From the NCBI GenBank assembly GCA_018660405.1, contig JABJKL010000142.1, forward strand, positions 1 through 9,848: a DNA stretch of 9,848 nucleotides, in the 5' to 3' direction. This stretch comes from Pseudomonadota bacterium (GTDB taxonomy: Bacteria > Pseudomonadota > Gammaproteobacteria > Arenicellales > Arenicellaceae). The notes beneath the pieces are model-generated. The model searched no databases. It saw only the letters and a list, made by a program, of their open reading frames with translations, and was not told where the DNA came from. Both the position numbers and the translations under genes were made by a program. Shown piece after piece: positions 1 to 6,859 of the stretch; position 1 is the first letter of the stretch, and every line of letters begins with the position of its first letter.

Positions 1-28
1 AAAAAGGCTCCCTTTGGGAGCCTTTTTT
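1..28 (-). terminator. Rho-independent terminator closing the molybdenum hydroxylase operon (bidirectional)
   Basis: A perfect 7-bp stem (positions 6-12 pairing with 16-22) closes on a 3-base loop. It is flanked by five A on the left and six T on the right, so it reads as a terminator from either strand. On the minus strand it lies about 26 bases beyond the stop of the 47-residue membrane protein gene, where the end of the four-gene operon is expected. It may also serve a plus-strand gene ending left of the window, which cannot be seen. Confidence 0.85.
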
Positions 29-53
29 ATTTCAAATCACTATTGTGCTTAAG

Positions 54-197
54 CTACTTCTTCGAAATCGATGCGTACAGAAAATGCAACACGATAATAG
101 CCGCAGCAACACCAAAGAACCACGGTAATAAATCCCACGACACGCCAACCAATACCTCCTGCCCCCACTGATCCAACCCGCGCTCGACCCAACTCAT
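54..197 (-). CDS. 47-residue single-pass membrane protein coupled to the molybdenum hydroxylase operon
   Basis: This short gene starts at the ATG whose last two bases lie in the TGA stop of the FAD-subunit gene (ATGA overlap). It has a Shine-Dalgarno-like AGGGTGG about 5 bases upstream and ends in TAG. The product begins MSWVERGLDQWGQEV, which is acidic and Trp-rich and could be amphipathic. One hydrophobic helix follows at about residues 23-42 (LLPWFFGVAAAIIVLHFLYA), then a short tail ending SISKK. The Lys pair after the helix and the acidic N-terminal half predict N-terminus outside and C-terminus in the cytoplasm. It has no cysteine and no heme motif, so it is unlikely to carry electrons by a bound cofactor. 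I recognise no family. Position and coupling suggest a tether or docking subunit for the periplasmic enzyme encoded upstream; that function is inference. Reality of the gene is supported by its start site, composition, and the terminator just beyond it. Confidence 0.72.
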   Translation of the reverse strand: MSWVERGLDQWGQEVLVGVSWDLLPWFFGVAAAIIVLHFLYASISKK

Positions 198-1207
198 GAT
201 TCCACCCTGTGCAAGGCGCGCTGGAGCAAATTCTGCATAAGCGGTAATTTGAAATGGTTGTAATTCAACGTAACTGCACCGTCGCTCGCCGAAGCCGCAA
301 CCTCGCTAATTAATTGCTCAGTCAATTCATTACCTTTTAAGCGCTGCTCTATAACATCAAGCCTGCGCGGTACGCATTCGACCGCACCAAAAACCAGCCG
401 AATGTCTTCTACAGTATTGCCACTTTCTTTAACGGCAGCGGCAACACTCACCAAGGCAAAATCCCAGGTATTGCGATCAGCCACTTTCTCAAAATAAAAT
501 TTAGCCCCCGCCCATTGGCCTGGTAAACGTACAGCAACCAATACTTCTGCTGGATCCAGGGCGGTCATGCCTCGAATATTCTGGCTTGGTCCAACGAAAA
601 ATTCACGGGCAGGTATCTCTCGGCGACCGGTAGCGCTTTGAACAAGCATAACGGCGTCTAAAGCCACTAGAGCCGTCGCTGTATCACTCGGCGAAACGGC
701 GACACAGCGAGAAGCACCATAGACACAATGCTCGCGATTCAATCCCTCAGGCGTATTGGCGTAACAGGTGTTGCCACCCGCACGATAACAATTAAGACCC
801 TGACGGTAGTACCAACAGCGAGTATCCTGGCAAAGATTACCGCCCAAGGTGCCTACATTACGAATCTGTGGGCTGGCGACGCGGCCGGCCGCGCTCGATA
901 GCAAAGAGAACCGCTCGTTTACCATGGGATCGTCTTGTAATTCGGCCAGTGTGGTTAAAGAGCCTATTTCGAGGCCGCCATCTTCCTGTTCACGAACACC
1001 ACGTAACTCCTCAACGGCATTTAAATCGACCACCACCTCCGGCTGTTTGGCGCGATCCTTAAACCAATCGAAGCTGTCTTGCCCACCACCAATCACCCAT
1101 GCCGCATTTTCATGTGCTGCTAAAATATCCAGCGCGGACTGTAGATCAGCAGCTTGCACCAGATCAAACCGGGGCATCATGTCTCTAGCGTTTGAAATTC
1201 TTGCCAT
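194..1207 (-). CDS. FAD-binding (and 4Fe-4S) subunit of a PaoB/YagS-type molybdenum hydroxylase
   Basis: This is the medium subunit of a xanthine dehydrogenase-family enzyme. It passes electrons from the iron-sulfur subunit to FAD and on to an acceptor. The FAD-binding region shows VIGGGQDSF (residues 38-46) and the RNVGTLGGNLCQ stretch (116-127), the usual FAD pyrophosphate loops. A Cys-rich insertion follows: C126, C131 (TRCWYY), C140, C148, C161 and C168. C131, C140, C148 and C168 line up by position with the insertion of E. coli PaoB/YagS, which binds a 4Fe-4S cluster. The VSPSDTATAL stretch (171-180) and a C-terminal CO-dehydrogenase-flavoprotein-type domain complete a normal length. The first ATG is used here, but ATGs at codons 10 and 11 begin closer to where homologues start, and neither site has a strong ribosome-binding sequence. 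It lies 29 bases after the Mo-subunit gene and overlaps the next gene by 4 bases. The FAD subunit has no signal of its own, so export presumably depends on the Tat-tagged partner. Confidence 0.9.
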   Translation of the reverse strand: MARISNARDMMPRFDLVQAADLQSALDILAAHENAAWVIGGGQDSFDWFKDRAKQPEVVVDLNAVEELRGVREQEDGGLEIGSLTTLAELQDDPMVNERFSLLSSAAGRVASPQIRNVGTLGGNLCQDTRCWYYRQGLNCYRAGGNTCYANTPEGLNREHCVYGASRCVAVSPSDTATALVALDAVMLVQSATGRREIPAREFFVGPSQNIRGMTALDPAEVLVAVRLPGQWAGAKFYFEKVADRNTWDFALVSVAAAVKESGNTVEDIRLVFGAVECVPRRLDVIEQRLKGNELTEQLISEVAASASDGAVTLNYNHFKLPLMQNLLQRALHRVES

Positions 1208-1236
1208 TTATCTTTTGCTCTACTGGACCCTTAACT

Positions 1237-3654
1237 CTACTGCGAATGCTTTTGCAGCGGCGACTGGGAAAGTTTCATGCCCGCTGCCGCATTAACGATC
1301 ATGTCGGTGCGCACCGGTGTACGCTTAAAGTAGTAGCCACCCAAGGCTTCGGAAACAGCGCAAATCAATGCGCTAGCTGCACAACCCAAAACGGGTTCAC
1401 CGATGCCTTTTATGCCAACCGGATTCTGTGGGTCAGGCAAATTCAGCGCATCCGCCCGCATAACTGACGGCACATCCAGATAAGACGGTGGCTTGGCCTG
1501 ATAAAGGCCAACGTTTGCAGCGAGACCATTTTGCGGGTCATACGCAATTCCCTCCGTTACCGCCATACCAAAGCCCATTACGGCCGCGCCCTTAATTTGA
1601 GTCGCCAAACTCTGTGGGTGCATAACGGTTCCGCAATCGGCCACCCCAAGGTAATCCAGTATTTCAATCTGACCGGTTTTCGGGTCCAGTTCAATCTCGA
1701 CAAACCCGGCGGCATAAGCCCCCACCTCTTGCTCTTTTGATAAAGCGTCATTTGCAATACCAACCAAACCAAGACCTTCAACAGCCTTCAGAGCAGCTAC
1801 CGTTGGCGGAAGAATATTCTCAGGTGCGACTTGCCCACTATATTTTCCACCGATTTCAATCGCTCTGGCTGCGACCTCTCCAAGACTCAGTGATTGGTCG
1901 TTACCTGAGCCATTCCGGGAGACCTGGCCGTTTGCGAGTGTGTAATCCGAGGCTTCACCGCCCAAATCTATCGCTGCAATCTCTTTAATCTTGTCCGCAG
2001 CGTCGGTACCAGCCGCAAAATGTGTGCGAGAGGCTGTAAATGACGTATTACTGCCAAACTGCCCAATAATGAGAGGCAATCCTTCGCGGCTGTCACCTCG
2101 ATGAATAATGACGTCATTCCAATCGACGCCCAAGACTTCGGCGGCGACGCGCGCGGTCCCGGCGTATGAATAGGTGCCCAGGTTCCCGACACCCGTATGG
2201 ATATGCACTTTGCCTTCGGTATCAATTCTCAGCATGCCGTCAAAACCGTTAAATCCAGCCGGATGATACGCTTGCCCGACACCCACAGCCCGAACTTTGC
2301 CATCTTCGGTTGGCCCCGATACCGCTTCACGCTCCGCCAAGTCAAATTCAATGGCTCCCTTTTCCAAGGCCTCAAGCTGGTACAAGCTACTAATTTCGGT
2401 TTGATTAGGCCCAACGCCTGAACCTGTTTGCGCAGCGTTGATTTTTCGAATAGCTAAACGGCTTATGCCCAGGTGCGCAGCCGCTTTATCCAGCAACGGC
2501 TCGAACGAAACCACCATCTGATTATGCCCAGGGCCACGTTGTGGCCCTCGCGGAGGCGTGTTGGTATTCGGTGATACAGCCCGCAATCTGAAATGATCCG
2601 GCGAGTAAATTAGATTGACACATGCCGACGCGCCATCAATATCAGAAAACCCCTCGTTGGGACCAGCATCTTTAATCAAATACAGGTCAATCGCCTTAAT
2701 CTTTCCTTCGTTGGTAAAACCAATTTTCGCGCGTGCCTGAAAGCTACTTCGCGCCCTGCCCAAATAATATTCTTCTGTCCGGGTAAACCGATGCATTACG
2801 GGTCGATTAATCTTTTTGGATAGATACGCCGGAATCGCCATGGATGGATAAGCGCTACCTTTGGAGCCGAAACCACCACCACAAAATGGCGCAATATACA
2901 CAAGGTCTTGTTGTTCAATACCCAGGTACTGTGCAAGCCCGGCGTTTACCCAGGCCTGCGATTGCGTAGAGCCGTACACATGACACTTACCGGCTTCCCA
3001 AGTCGCCAAGGTACTGCGAGGCTCCATACTGTGATGCGAGTTGGCTGCCACCACAAAGGACTCATCCATTATGTAGTCAGATTCTGCAAAGCCAGTTTCA
3101 ATATCGCCAACCGCCCAATCCTTCATAGACGCGCCCTGCGGCAGCTCACCCTCACTTACGGCATTAAAATCCTCTTCGGACCAATAGTGGTATGAAGCGG
3201 CGGCAGGCTGACGATACTCAAGCAAGGTCGCATTGCCATCACTTCGTGCAGGCGCGCTACCTGGGCGCAAGGCTTCCAACGGATCCAACTGAAAAGGCAA
3301 TTGTTCATAGGAAATATTGAGCTTATCAACCGCATCCGCCGCCTGTTCTTCGGTTTCAGCTGCGATAGCCAGAATAGGCGCGCCCACATGCAGGGGCTCA
3401 TTGCTGAGAATTTGCTCGTGTGCACCATTTTGCGCAGGCACGTCATCTGCGGTGATCATCCCCAACACACCCGGCATGGATAAAGCCTCGGATGCGTCAA
3501 TATCAACTACCCGCGCGTGCGGATAAGGGCTGCTCAACATTTTGCAAAAAACCATCCCGTCCAAACGGAAGTCTTCTGCATAACGAGCTTTACCAGTTAC
3601 TTTGGCACGGACGTCCGGTGGCGTGAAATTTTTACCGATCAGTTTATATGCCAT
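1237..3654 (-). CDS. Molybdopterin-binding catalytic subunit, xanthine dehydrogenase/aldehyde oxidase family (PaoC-like)
   Basis: This is the 805-residue catalytic subunit, which would hydroxylate an aldehyde or N-heterocycle at the molybdenum-pterin centre. The N-terminal a/b hammerhead domain begins with VTGKARYAEDF (residues 19-29). Cofactor-domain landmarks follow: PFCGGGFGSK (256-265), PRGPQRGPG (368-376), the Gln/Gly-rich GVGNLGTYSY (488-497), and KGIGEP (749-754). Glu753 is the expected general base. The reading frame is open 11 codons further upstream. I chose the ATG at 3654 because AGAGAG sits 6 bases before it and the family's usual N-terminus (MAYKLIGKNF) begins there; it overlaps the end of the 2Fe-2S gene by 11 bases. 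There is no signal peptide, so periplasmic location would require co-export with the Tat-tagged subunit. The substrate cannot be told from sequence: aldehyde oxidoreductase is my preferred guess, and xanthine dehydrogenase, isoquinoline oxidoreductase or similar remain possible. Confidence 0.92.
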   Translation of the reverse strand: MAYKLIGKNFTPPDVRAKVTGKARYAEDFRLDGMVFCKMLSSPYPHARVVDIDASEALSMPGVLGMITADDVPAQNGAHEQILSNEPLHVGAPILAIAAETEEQAADAVDKLNISYEQLPFQLDPLEALRPGSAPARSDGNATLLEYRQPAAASYHYWSEEDFNAVSEGELPQGASMKDWAVGDIETGFAESDYIMDESFVVAANSHHSMEPRSTLATWEAGKCHVYGSTQSQAWVNAGLAQYLGIEQQDLVYIAPFCGGGFGSKGSAYPSMAIPAYLSKKINRPVMHRFTRTEEYYLGRARSSFQARAKIGFTNEGKIKAIDLYLIKDAGPNEGFSDIDGASACVNLIYSPDHFRLRAVSPNTNTPPRGPQRGPGHNQMVVSFEPLLDKAAAHLGISRLAIRKINAAQTGSGVGPNQTEISSLYQLEALEKGAIEFDLAEREAVSGPTEDGKVRAVGVGQAYHPAGFNGFDGMLRIDTEGKVHIHTGVGNLGTYSYAGTARVAAEVLGVDWNDVIIHRGDSREGLPLIIGQFGSNTSFTASRTHFAAGTDAADKIKEIAAIDLGGEASDYTLANGQVSRNGSGNDQSLSLGEVAARAIEIGGKYSGQVAPENILPPTVAALKAVEGLGLVGIANDALSKEQEVGAYAAGFVEIELDPKTGQIEILDYLGVADCGTVMHPQSLATQIKGAAVMGFGMAVTEGIAYDPQNGLAANVGLYQAKPPSYLDVPSVMRADALNLPDPQNPVGIKGIGEPVLGCAASALICAVSEALGGYYFKRTPVRTDMIVNAAAGMKLSQSPLQKHSQ

Positions 3655-4267
3655 CGTGCACTCTCTGGTTCTCGCCCGTCGCGGCACGCATTACGGCATT
3701 CAAGTAATGGTCATAGGCACCACACCGGCATAGGTTTCCCGCCAGCGCTTGCCGCACATCTTCACGGCTTGGGTTCGGGTTTTTATCCAGCAAAGCCACC
3801 GCAGACATGATCTGCCCGGAAGTACAAAAGCCGCACTGCGGCCCCAATTCGTCGATCATCGCTTGTTGTACAGGGTGCAAAGCCCCATCCTGAGACTCCA
3901 GGCCTTCAATTGTGCGAATCTGTTTGCCACGCACGTTGTGGGTCAGCATTGAGCAAGAGTTTATGTTCAGACCATCCACAATCACCGTACATGAGCCACA
4001 TTCACCTCTGTCGCAAGATAACTTGGTGCCAGTAAGGTTAAGTTTATAGCGTAAAGTCATCGCCAATGTTTCGTTTGGCAGAACATCAACGCGGCGGGTT
4101 CGCCCGTTGATATTTAGTGATATCAATCGCTCAACGCTACCGGCCACAGCACTGCGTGCACTGCGCGGCGAACCGGCCAATAGTAAACCGCCTGTGGATG
4201 CCACCGCACCCGAAGCGATAACTCCTTTAATAAATTGACGTCTGGATTGACTATCTATTGTTTGCAT
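3644..4267 (-). CDS. Tat-exported 2Fe-2S subunit of periplasmic molybdenum hydroxylase (PaoA/YagT-like)
   Basis: This 207-residue subunit carries the two 2Fe-2S clusters that link molybdenum to FAD. The N-terminus has a near-perfect twin-arginine signal, SRRQFIK (residues 8-14), then a weakly hydrophobic stretch and a likely cleavage site near AVA (40-42). That places the assembled complex in the periplasm, as in E. coli PaoABC. The plant-ferredoxin-type domain has C85, C90, C93 (CDRGECGSC) and C105. The C-terminal helical domain has C145, C148 (CGFC), C180 and C182 (CRCGAY), so all eight cluster ligands are present. It is the first gene of the operon. Its ATG is preceded by AAGAG 7 bases upstream. 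It overlaps the Mo-subunit gene by 11 bases, which suggests translational coupling and near-equal subunit amounts. Confidence 0.93.
   Translation of the reverse strand: MQTIDSQSRRQFIKGVIASGAVASTGGLLLAGSPRSARSAVAGSVERLISLNINGRTRRVDVLPNETLAMTLRYKLNLTGTKLSCDRGECGSCTVIVDGLNINSCSMLTHNVRGKQIRTIEGLESQDGALHPVQQAMIDELGPQCGFCTSGQIMSAVALLDKNPNPSREDVRQALAGNLCRCGAYDHYLNAVMRAATGENQRVHDGI
3661..3666 (-). promoter_or_regulatory. Ribosome-binding site that fixes the start of the Mo subunit
   Basis: On the minus strand this reads AGAGAG, 6 bases before the ATG at 3654 and inside the 3' end of the 2Fe-2S gene. It favours the 805-residue product over the longer open frame, which starts at 3687. Confidence 0.55.
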
Positions 4268-4418
4268 AATAGTACTCTTGAGAACTATATCTCACAGGCA
4301 ACCATTTGGTAAAAGCCGAACCCTTGTCCTACAACGGTATTTCCACTATCGCAAAAAGCGTCCCTGGAGTCTAGCGTAGTATCCTAAACTAGTATGCAAA
4401 ACTCATTCAGTACTATTA
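4267..4418. repeat. 10-bp inverted repeat (TAATAGTACT / AGTACTATTA) flanking the operon leader
   Basis: The arms at 4267-4276 and 4409-4418 are exact reverse complements, 132 bases apart. Each contains the 6-bp palindrome AGTACT. The inner arm lies between the Shine-Dalgarno sequence and the start codon of the 2Fe-2S gene, and the outer arm is upstream of any likely promoter. The pair could be two operator half-sites or a chance match; nothing else supports regulation. Confidence 0.25.
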
Positions 4419-4469
4419 ATTTAAAGTCCTAAAACAGGCAATCTAATAATCAATCCCGGTGCAATACCA
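4268..4469 (-). other. 202-base intergenic region upstream of the molybdenum hydroxylase operon
   Basis: This is the longest gene-free stretch in the window and must hold the operon's promoter unless the operon is read through from the gene upstream. No strong sigma-70 pair is visible. The best match on the minus strand is TTGCGA, 17 bases, TAGGAC (about 4324-4352), with a poor -10. No hairpin with a T-run follows the stop of the upstream secreted-protein gene, so read-through is possible. No small ORF longer than 12 codons was found on either strand. A 10-bp inverted repeat with arms at 4267-4276 and 4409-4418 spans the region and is listed separately. Confidence 0.4.
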
Positions 4470-5228
4470 CTACCATTCGCACTGCTCTTCGGGCACCTGC
4501 AGGCGGAGTTCTTGACCACCATTACTGTAGGAAACCTCAAAGCAGTTACCTTCCATATCCTTTAGTAAATGCGGTTCATGGTCTTCACGAGCCACACCGT
4601 CGCTAACGATTTTTTCTCGGTAGACAATAGTTGGTTCTACCGGGGTACTGCGATAGTACCGAGAACTGGTGCGTGGATAGCGGCTACTATAATAAGGCTC
4701 GTTAGAGTAATAACGACCATAGGAAAAGCCACCTGAATAGTAAGGATCGTATCGGTTATAACTATTCCTGTAACCGCGGTTATAACTGCCAATCCAGGAT
4801 CCCAGCAATAAACCACCGGCAAAATATGCTCCAGCGTTCGAATAGCGGCGACCGCCGTAACGGTTATAGTTATAGCCATAACGAGAATTATTGTAGGAGC
4901 CATAGTTGGAACCATAATGTCGATTGCTACGACCTACACCGAAACCAATACCATAACGAGTTGAATGGCTGCTGTGATTCGACGATGGTCGAGACCCTGC
5001 TCTAGGCCCTCCTCCAATAGACGGTCGAGGCGACTGCATCTGGACAGTGCTCTGCCGATTGGGATTAACCCCTGGTCGACCCGCGATTCCCCCTGAAATT
5101 TGGGAGCTGACGTTACGCGTCGCGTTCATTACTGCCGACCCCACTCCGGGGCGCTCAGCCGCTGCGGGTGAAACCCATACAATGACCAAAATAAAGACCG
5201 CAGCAATCAACTCAATCGGCTTGAACAT
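4470..5228 (-). CDS. Secreted Tyr/Gly/Ser/Arg-rich low-complexity protein of unknown function
   Basis: I do not recognise this protein. The 252-residue product starts with a signal peptide (hydrophobic residues 8-19, cleavage expected after PAAA at residue 24). A Ser/Pro/Arg-rich stretch containing RPGV twice (26-29 and 51-54) follows. Residues 92-192 hold 24 tyrosines among Gly, Ser, Asn and Arg. Inside that region sits one short hydrophobic glycine-rich segment, AGAYFAGGLLLGSWIGS (132-148). The C-terminus (about 219-252) looks like a small folded module, with LLKDMEGNCFEV and EEQCEW supplying Cys229 and Cys250, a possible disulfide in the periplasm. The start at 5228 is chosen because AAGGAGG lies 6 bases upstream and the signal peptide then begins at once; an open frame 23 codons longer is not credible. 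It is a single gene with its own upstream region. An envelope or surface role is inference. Confidence 0.82.
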   Translation of the reverse strand: MFKPIELIAAVFILVIVWVSPAAAERPGVGSAVMNATRNVSSQISGGIAGRPGVNPNRQSTVQMQSPRPSIGGGPRAGSRPSSNHSSHSTRYGIGFGVGRSNRHYGSNYGSYNNSRYGYNYNRYGGRRYSNAGAYFAGGLLLGSWIGSYNRGYRNSYNRYDPYYSGGFSYGRYYSNEPYYSSRYPRTSSRYYRSTPVEPTIVYREKIVSDGVAREDHEPHLLKDMEGNCFEVSYSNGGQELRLQVPEEQCEW

Positions 5229-5234
5229 ATTTAA

Positions 5235-5241
5235 CCTCCTT
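5235..5241 (-). promoter_or_regulatory. Strong Shine-Dalgarno site setting the start of the secreted Tyr-rich protein
   Basis: On the minus strand this reads AAGGAGG, 6 bases before the ATG at 5228. It overlaps the 10-bp palindrome CCTTATAAGG at 5238-5247. It decides against the upstream start that would bury the signal peptide. Confidence 0.8.
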
Positions 5242-5286
5242 ATAAGGATCAGCTTGGAGCAGTGCACGCAAATACAACGCACACCT

Positions 5287-5292
5287 ATGATA
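5287..5292 (-). promoter_or_regulatory. Possible -10 element for the secreted Tyr-rich protein gene
   Basis: On the minus strand this reads TATCAT, five of six matches to the sigma-70 -10 box, about 60 bases upstream of the start codon. No good -35 box is found at 16-18 bases, so the assignment is weak. Confidence 0.25.
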
Positions 5293-5362
5293 ACCATACT
5301 ACAGCAAGAAACCTGAATATAAACTGAATTTACCGGTAGATTTCCGAGCTGGGCAAACGAGT

Positions 5363-6859
5363 CTAGTTTCGACGCCAGGCGTGAAATCGCCTAACCCACT
5401 TAAGTAAGCCCTCCGGCTGGTGCGCCTTCTTCCACACACCAGCAGCGTACTTATTCGCTTCGGCGAAACCCGGATACAAATGAATAGTTCCCAATATTTT
5501 GTTCAGCCCGACCCCAACCTTCATAGCCAATACGAACTCCGAAAGTAGTTCAGCTGCATGATGTCCAACGATCGTAACTCCCAGTATTTTATCTTTATCG
5601 GGTACCGTTAATACTTTCACAAAACCGTGCGCCTCGCCCTCGGTTATTGCACGATCCAAATCATCGATACCATAGCGTGTAACTTCGTATTTTATCCCTT
5701 TCTCATTGGCATCCAGTTCAGACAGCCCCACATGAGCCACTTCAGGATCGATAAATGTCGCCCACGGAATCACGCTGTAATCCACCGCGAATTTTTTGAC
5801 CATACCAAACAAGGCATTCACACTCGCATACCAGGCCTGATGCGCAGCGGTATGGGTAAATTGGTACGGTCCAGCCACGTCACCGCAGGCATAAATATTC
5901 TTTACCGAAGAACGCATATATTTGTCGGTCTCTATAGTGCCATTATTGCGAGTCCTTATACCCAGACCCTTTAGCCCCATATTTTCAGTATTCGCCCGAC
6001 GCCCCACGGTTACCAGCACTTGATCAAAAGGAACTTTTACTTCGCCGCCGGCACCTTCACTACTAACACCTTGAGAACCGACACCTTCACAAATCAGGAA
6101 TTTACCGGTTTCATCCTGCTCGACACGCACCGCCCTATGCCCGGTCAAACACTGCAATCCACCCCGCTCTAGCGATTGCTGCACCACTGCGCTGACATCT
6201 TCATCTTCCTTTATTAACAATCGATCAAGCATTTCGACGATGGTCACTTCGGAACCTAATCGCGCAAAAGCCTGCCCGAGTTCACAACCAATAGGTCCGC
6301 CACCCAACACCACAAACTTTTTGGGCAACTCGGTCAAAGACCATACGGAGTCAGAAGTCAGGTAACCGGCTTCTGCAAGCCCTTCTATCGGCGGTACAAA
6401 GGGACGAGCCCCGCTGGCAATAATAATGCTGCGCGCCGTTAACACCTCTCCATTGATCTCTACATGCCAGGGGGACGCGATTTTCGCCTCACCCAAAACA
6501 CAGTCAACACCCAACCCGGTGTATCGCTCAACCGAATCATGGGGTTCTATCTCTGCTACTACGCGCTTCACCCGAGCCATCACTTGCTCAAATCGAGGTT
6601 GCACATCGACTTGCGCCAAACCAAATTCGGAGGCGCGCCGCATATATTCAGCGATCTTTGCCGAGCGGAGTATTGCCTTACTAGGCACACACCCCGTATT
6701 CAAGCAATCACCTCCCATCTTATCCCGCTCGATCAATATCACTTTTGCCTTAACCGCAGCGGCGATATAGCTACTAACCAGTCCAGCCGAACCGGCTCCG
6801 ATGACAATCAAATTGGCGTCAAACGAACGCGGTTTCTTTAGTTTCGGATTTTGGCTCAT
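5363..6859 (-). CDS. FAD-dependent pyridine nucleotide-disulfide oxidoreductase (mercuric reductase-like, not a true MerA)
   Basis: This is a 498-residue class I flavoprotein disulfide reductase. Visible parts are the N-terminal FAD motif GAGSAG (21-26), the redox-active CLNTGC (Cys52 and Cys57), the NAD(P)H-binding GGGPIG (186-191), the second FAD motif ACGDVAG (324-330), and a C-terminal dimerisation domain. In the active-site loop IHLYPGFAE (459-467), Tyr462 stands where lipoamide and glutathione reductases have the catalytic His of HPT; the paired Glu467 is kept. The C-terminal vicinal cysteines and the N-terminal metal-binding domain of mercuric reductase are both absent, so Hg(II) reduction is unlikely and the substrate is unknown. 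The ATG at 6859 shares one base with the preceding gene's TGA (TGATG). A TTG directly before it, still in frame, is a poorer start. The VTT membrane protein upstream suggests a membrane-linked redox job, which is inference. Confidence 0.88.
   Translation of the reverse strand: MSQNPKLKKPRSFDANLIVIGAGSAGLVSSYIAAAVKAKVILIERDKMGGDCLNTGCVPSKAILRSAKIAEYMRRASEFGLAQVDVQPRFEQVMARVKRVVAEIEPHDSVERYTGLGVDCVLGEAKIASPWHVEINGEVLTARSIIIASGARPFVPPIEGLAEAGYLTSDSVWSLTELPKKFVVLGGGPIGCELGQAFARLGSEVTIVEMLDRLLIKEDEDVSAVVQQSLERGGLQCLTGHRAVRVEQDETGKFLICEGVGSQGVSSEGAGGEVKVPFDQVLVTVGRRANTENMGLKGLGIRTRNNGTIETDKYMRSSVKNIYACGDVAGPYQFTHTAAHQAWYASVNALFGMVKKFAVDYSVIPWATFIDPEVAHVGLSELDANEKGIKYEVTRYGIDDLDRAITEGEAHGFVKVLTVPDKDKILGVTIVGHHAAELLSEFVLAMKVGVGLNKILGTIHLYPGFAEANKYAAGVWKKAHQPEGLLKWVRRFHAWRRN

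Noticed and set aside
849..1295. Long plus-strand open frames over the FAD and Mo subunit genes (including 849-1295 and 3517-3810)
   Set aside because: They lie wholly or largely opposite well-supported coding regions, have no recognisable domains and are the usual open frames found opposite real genes.
1237..3654. Xanthine dehydrogenase in purine catabolism
   Set aside because: The Tat signal on the small subunit and the iron-sulfur insertion in the FAD subunit point to a periplasmic Pao-like enzyme, and no purine-degradation genes lie nearby.
4637..4915. Alternative minus-strand frame within the Tyr-rich protein gene, hydrophobic in character
   Set aside because: It is a frame-shifted reading of a repetitive codon stretch. 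The main frame has a strong Shine-Dalgarno site, a signal peptide and a structured C-terminus.
5238..5247. Palindrome CCTTATAAGG over the Shine-Dalgarno site as an operator or RNA hairpin
   Set aside because: With no loop it cannot form a stable hairpin, and one 10-bp palindrome alone does not support an operator.
5328..5350. Possible terminator after the disulfide reductase gene
   Set aside because: Only the short palindrome TACCGGTA is present; there is no adequate stem or following T-run.
6426..6841. Plus-strand frames opposite the start of the disulfide reductase
   Set aside because: The minus-strand frame carries exact FAD and redox-active motifs here; the opposite frames have unstructured composition and no convincing start.
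5363..6859. Calling the flavoprotein a mercuric reductase and proposing a mercury-resistance locus
   Set aside because: There is no N-terminal heavy-metal domain, no C-terminal vicinal cysteines, and no merR, merT or merP nearby.
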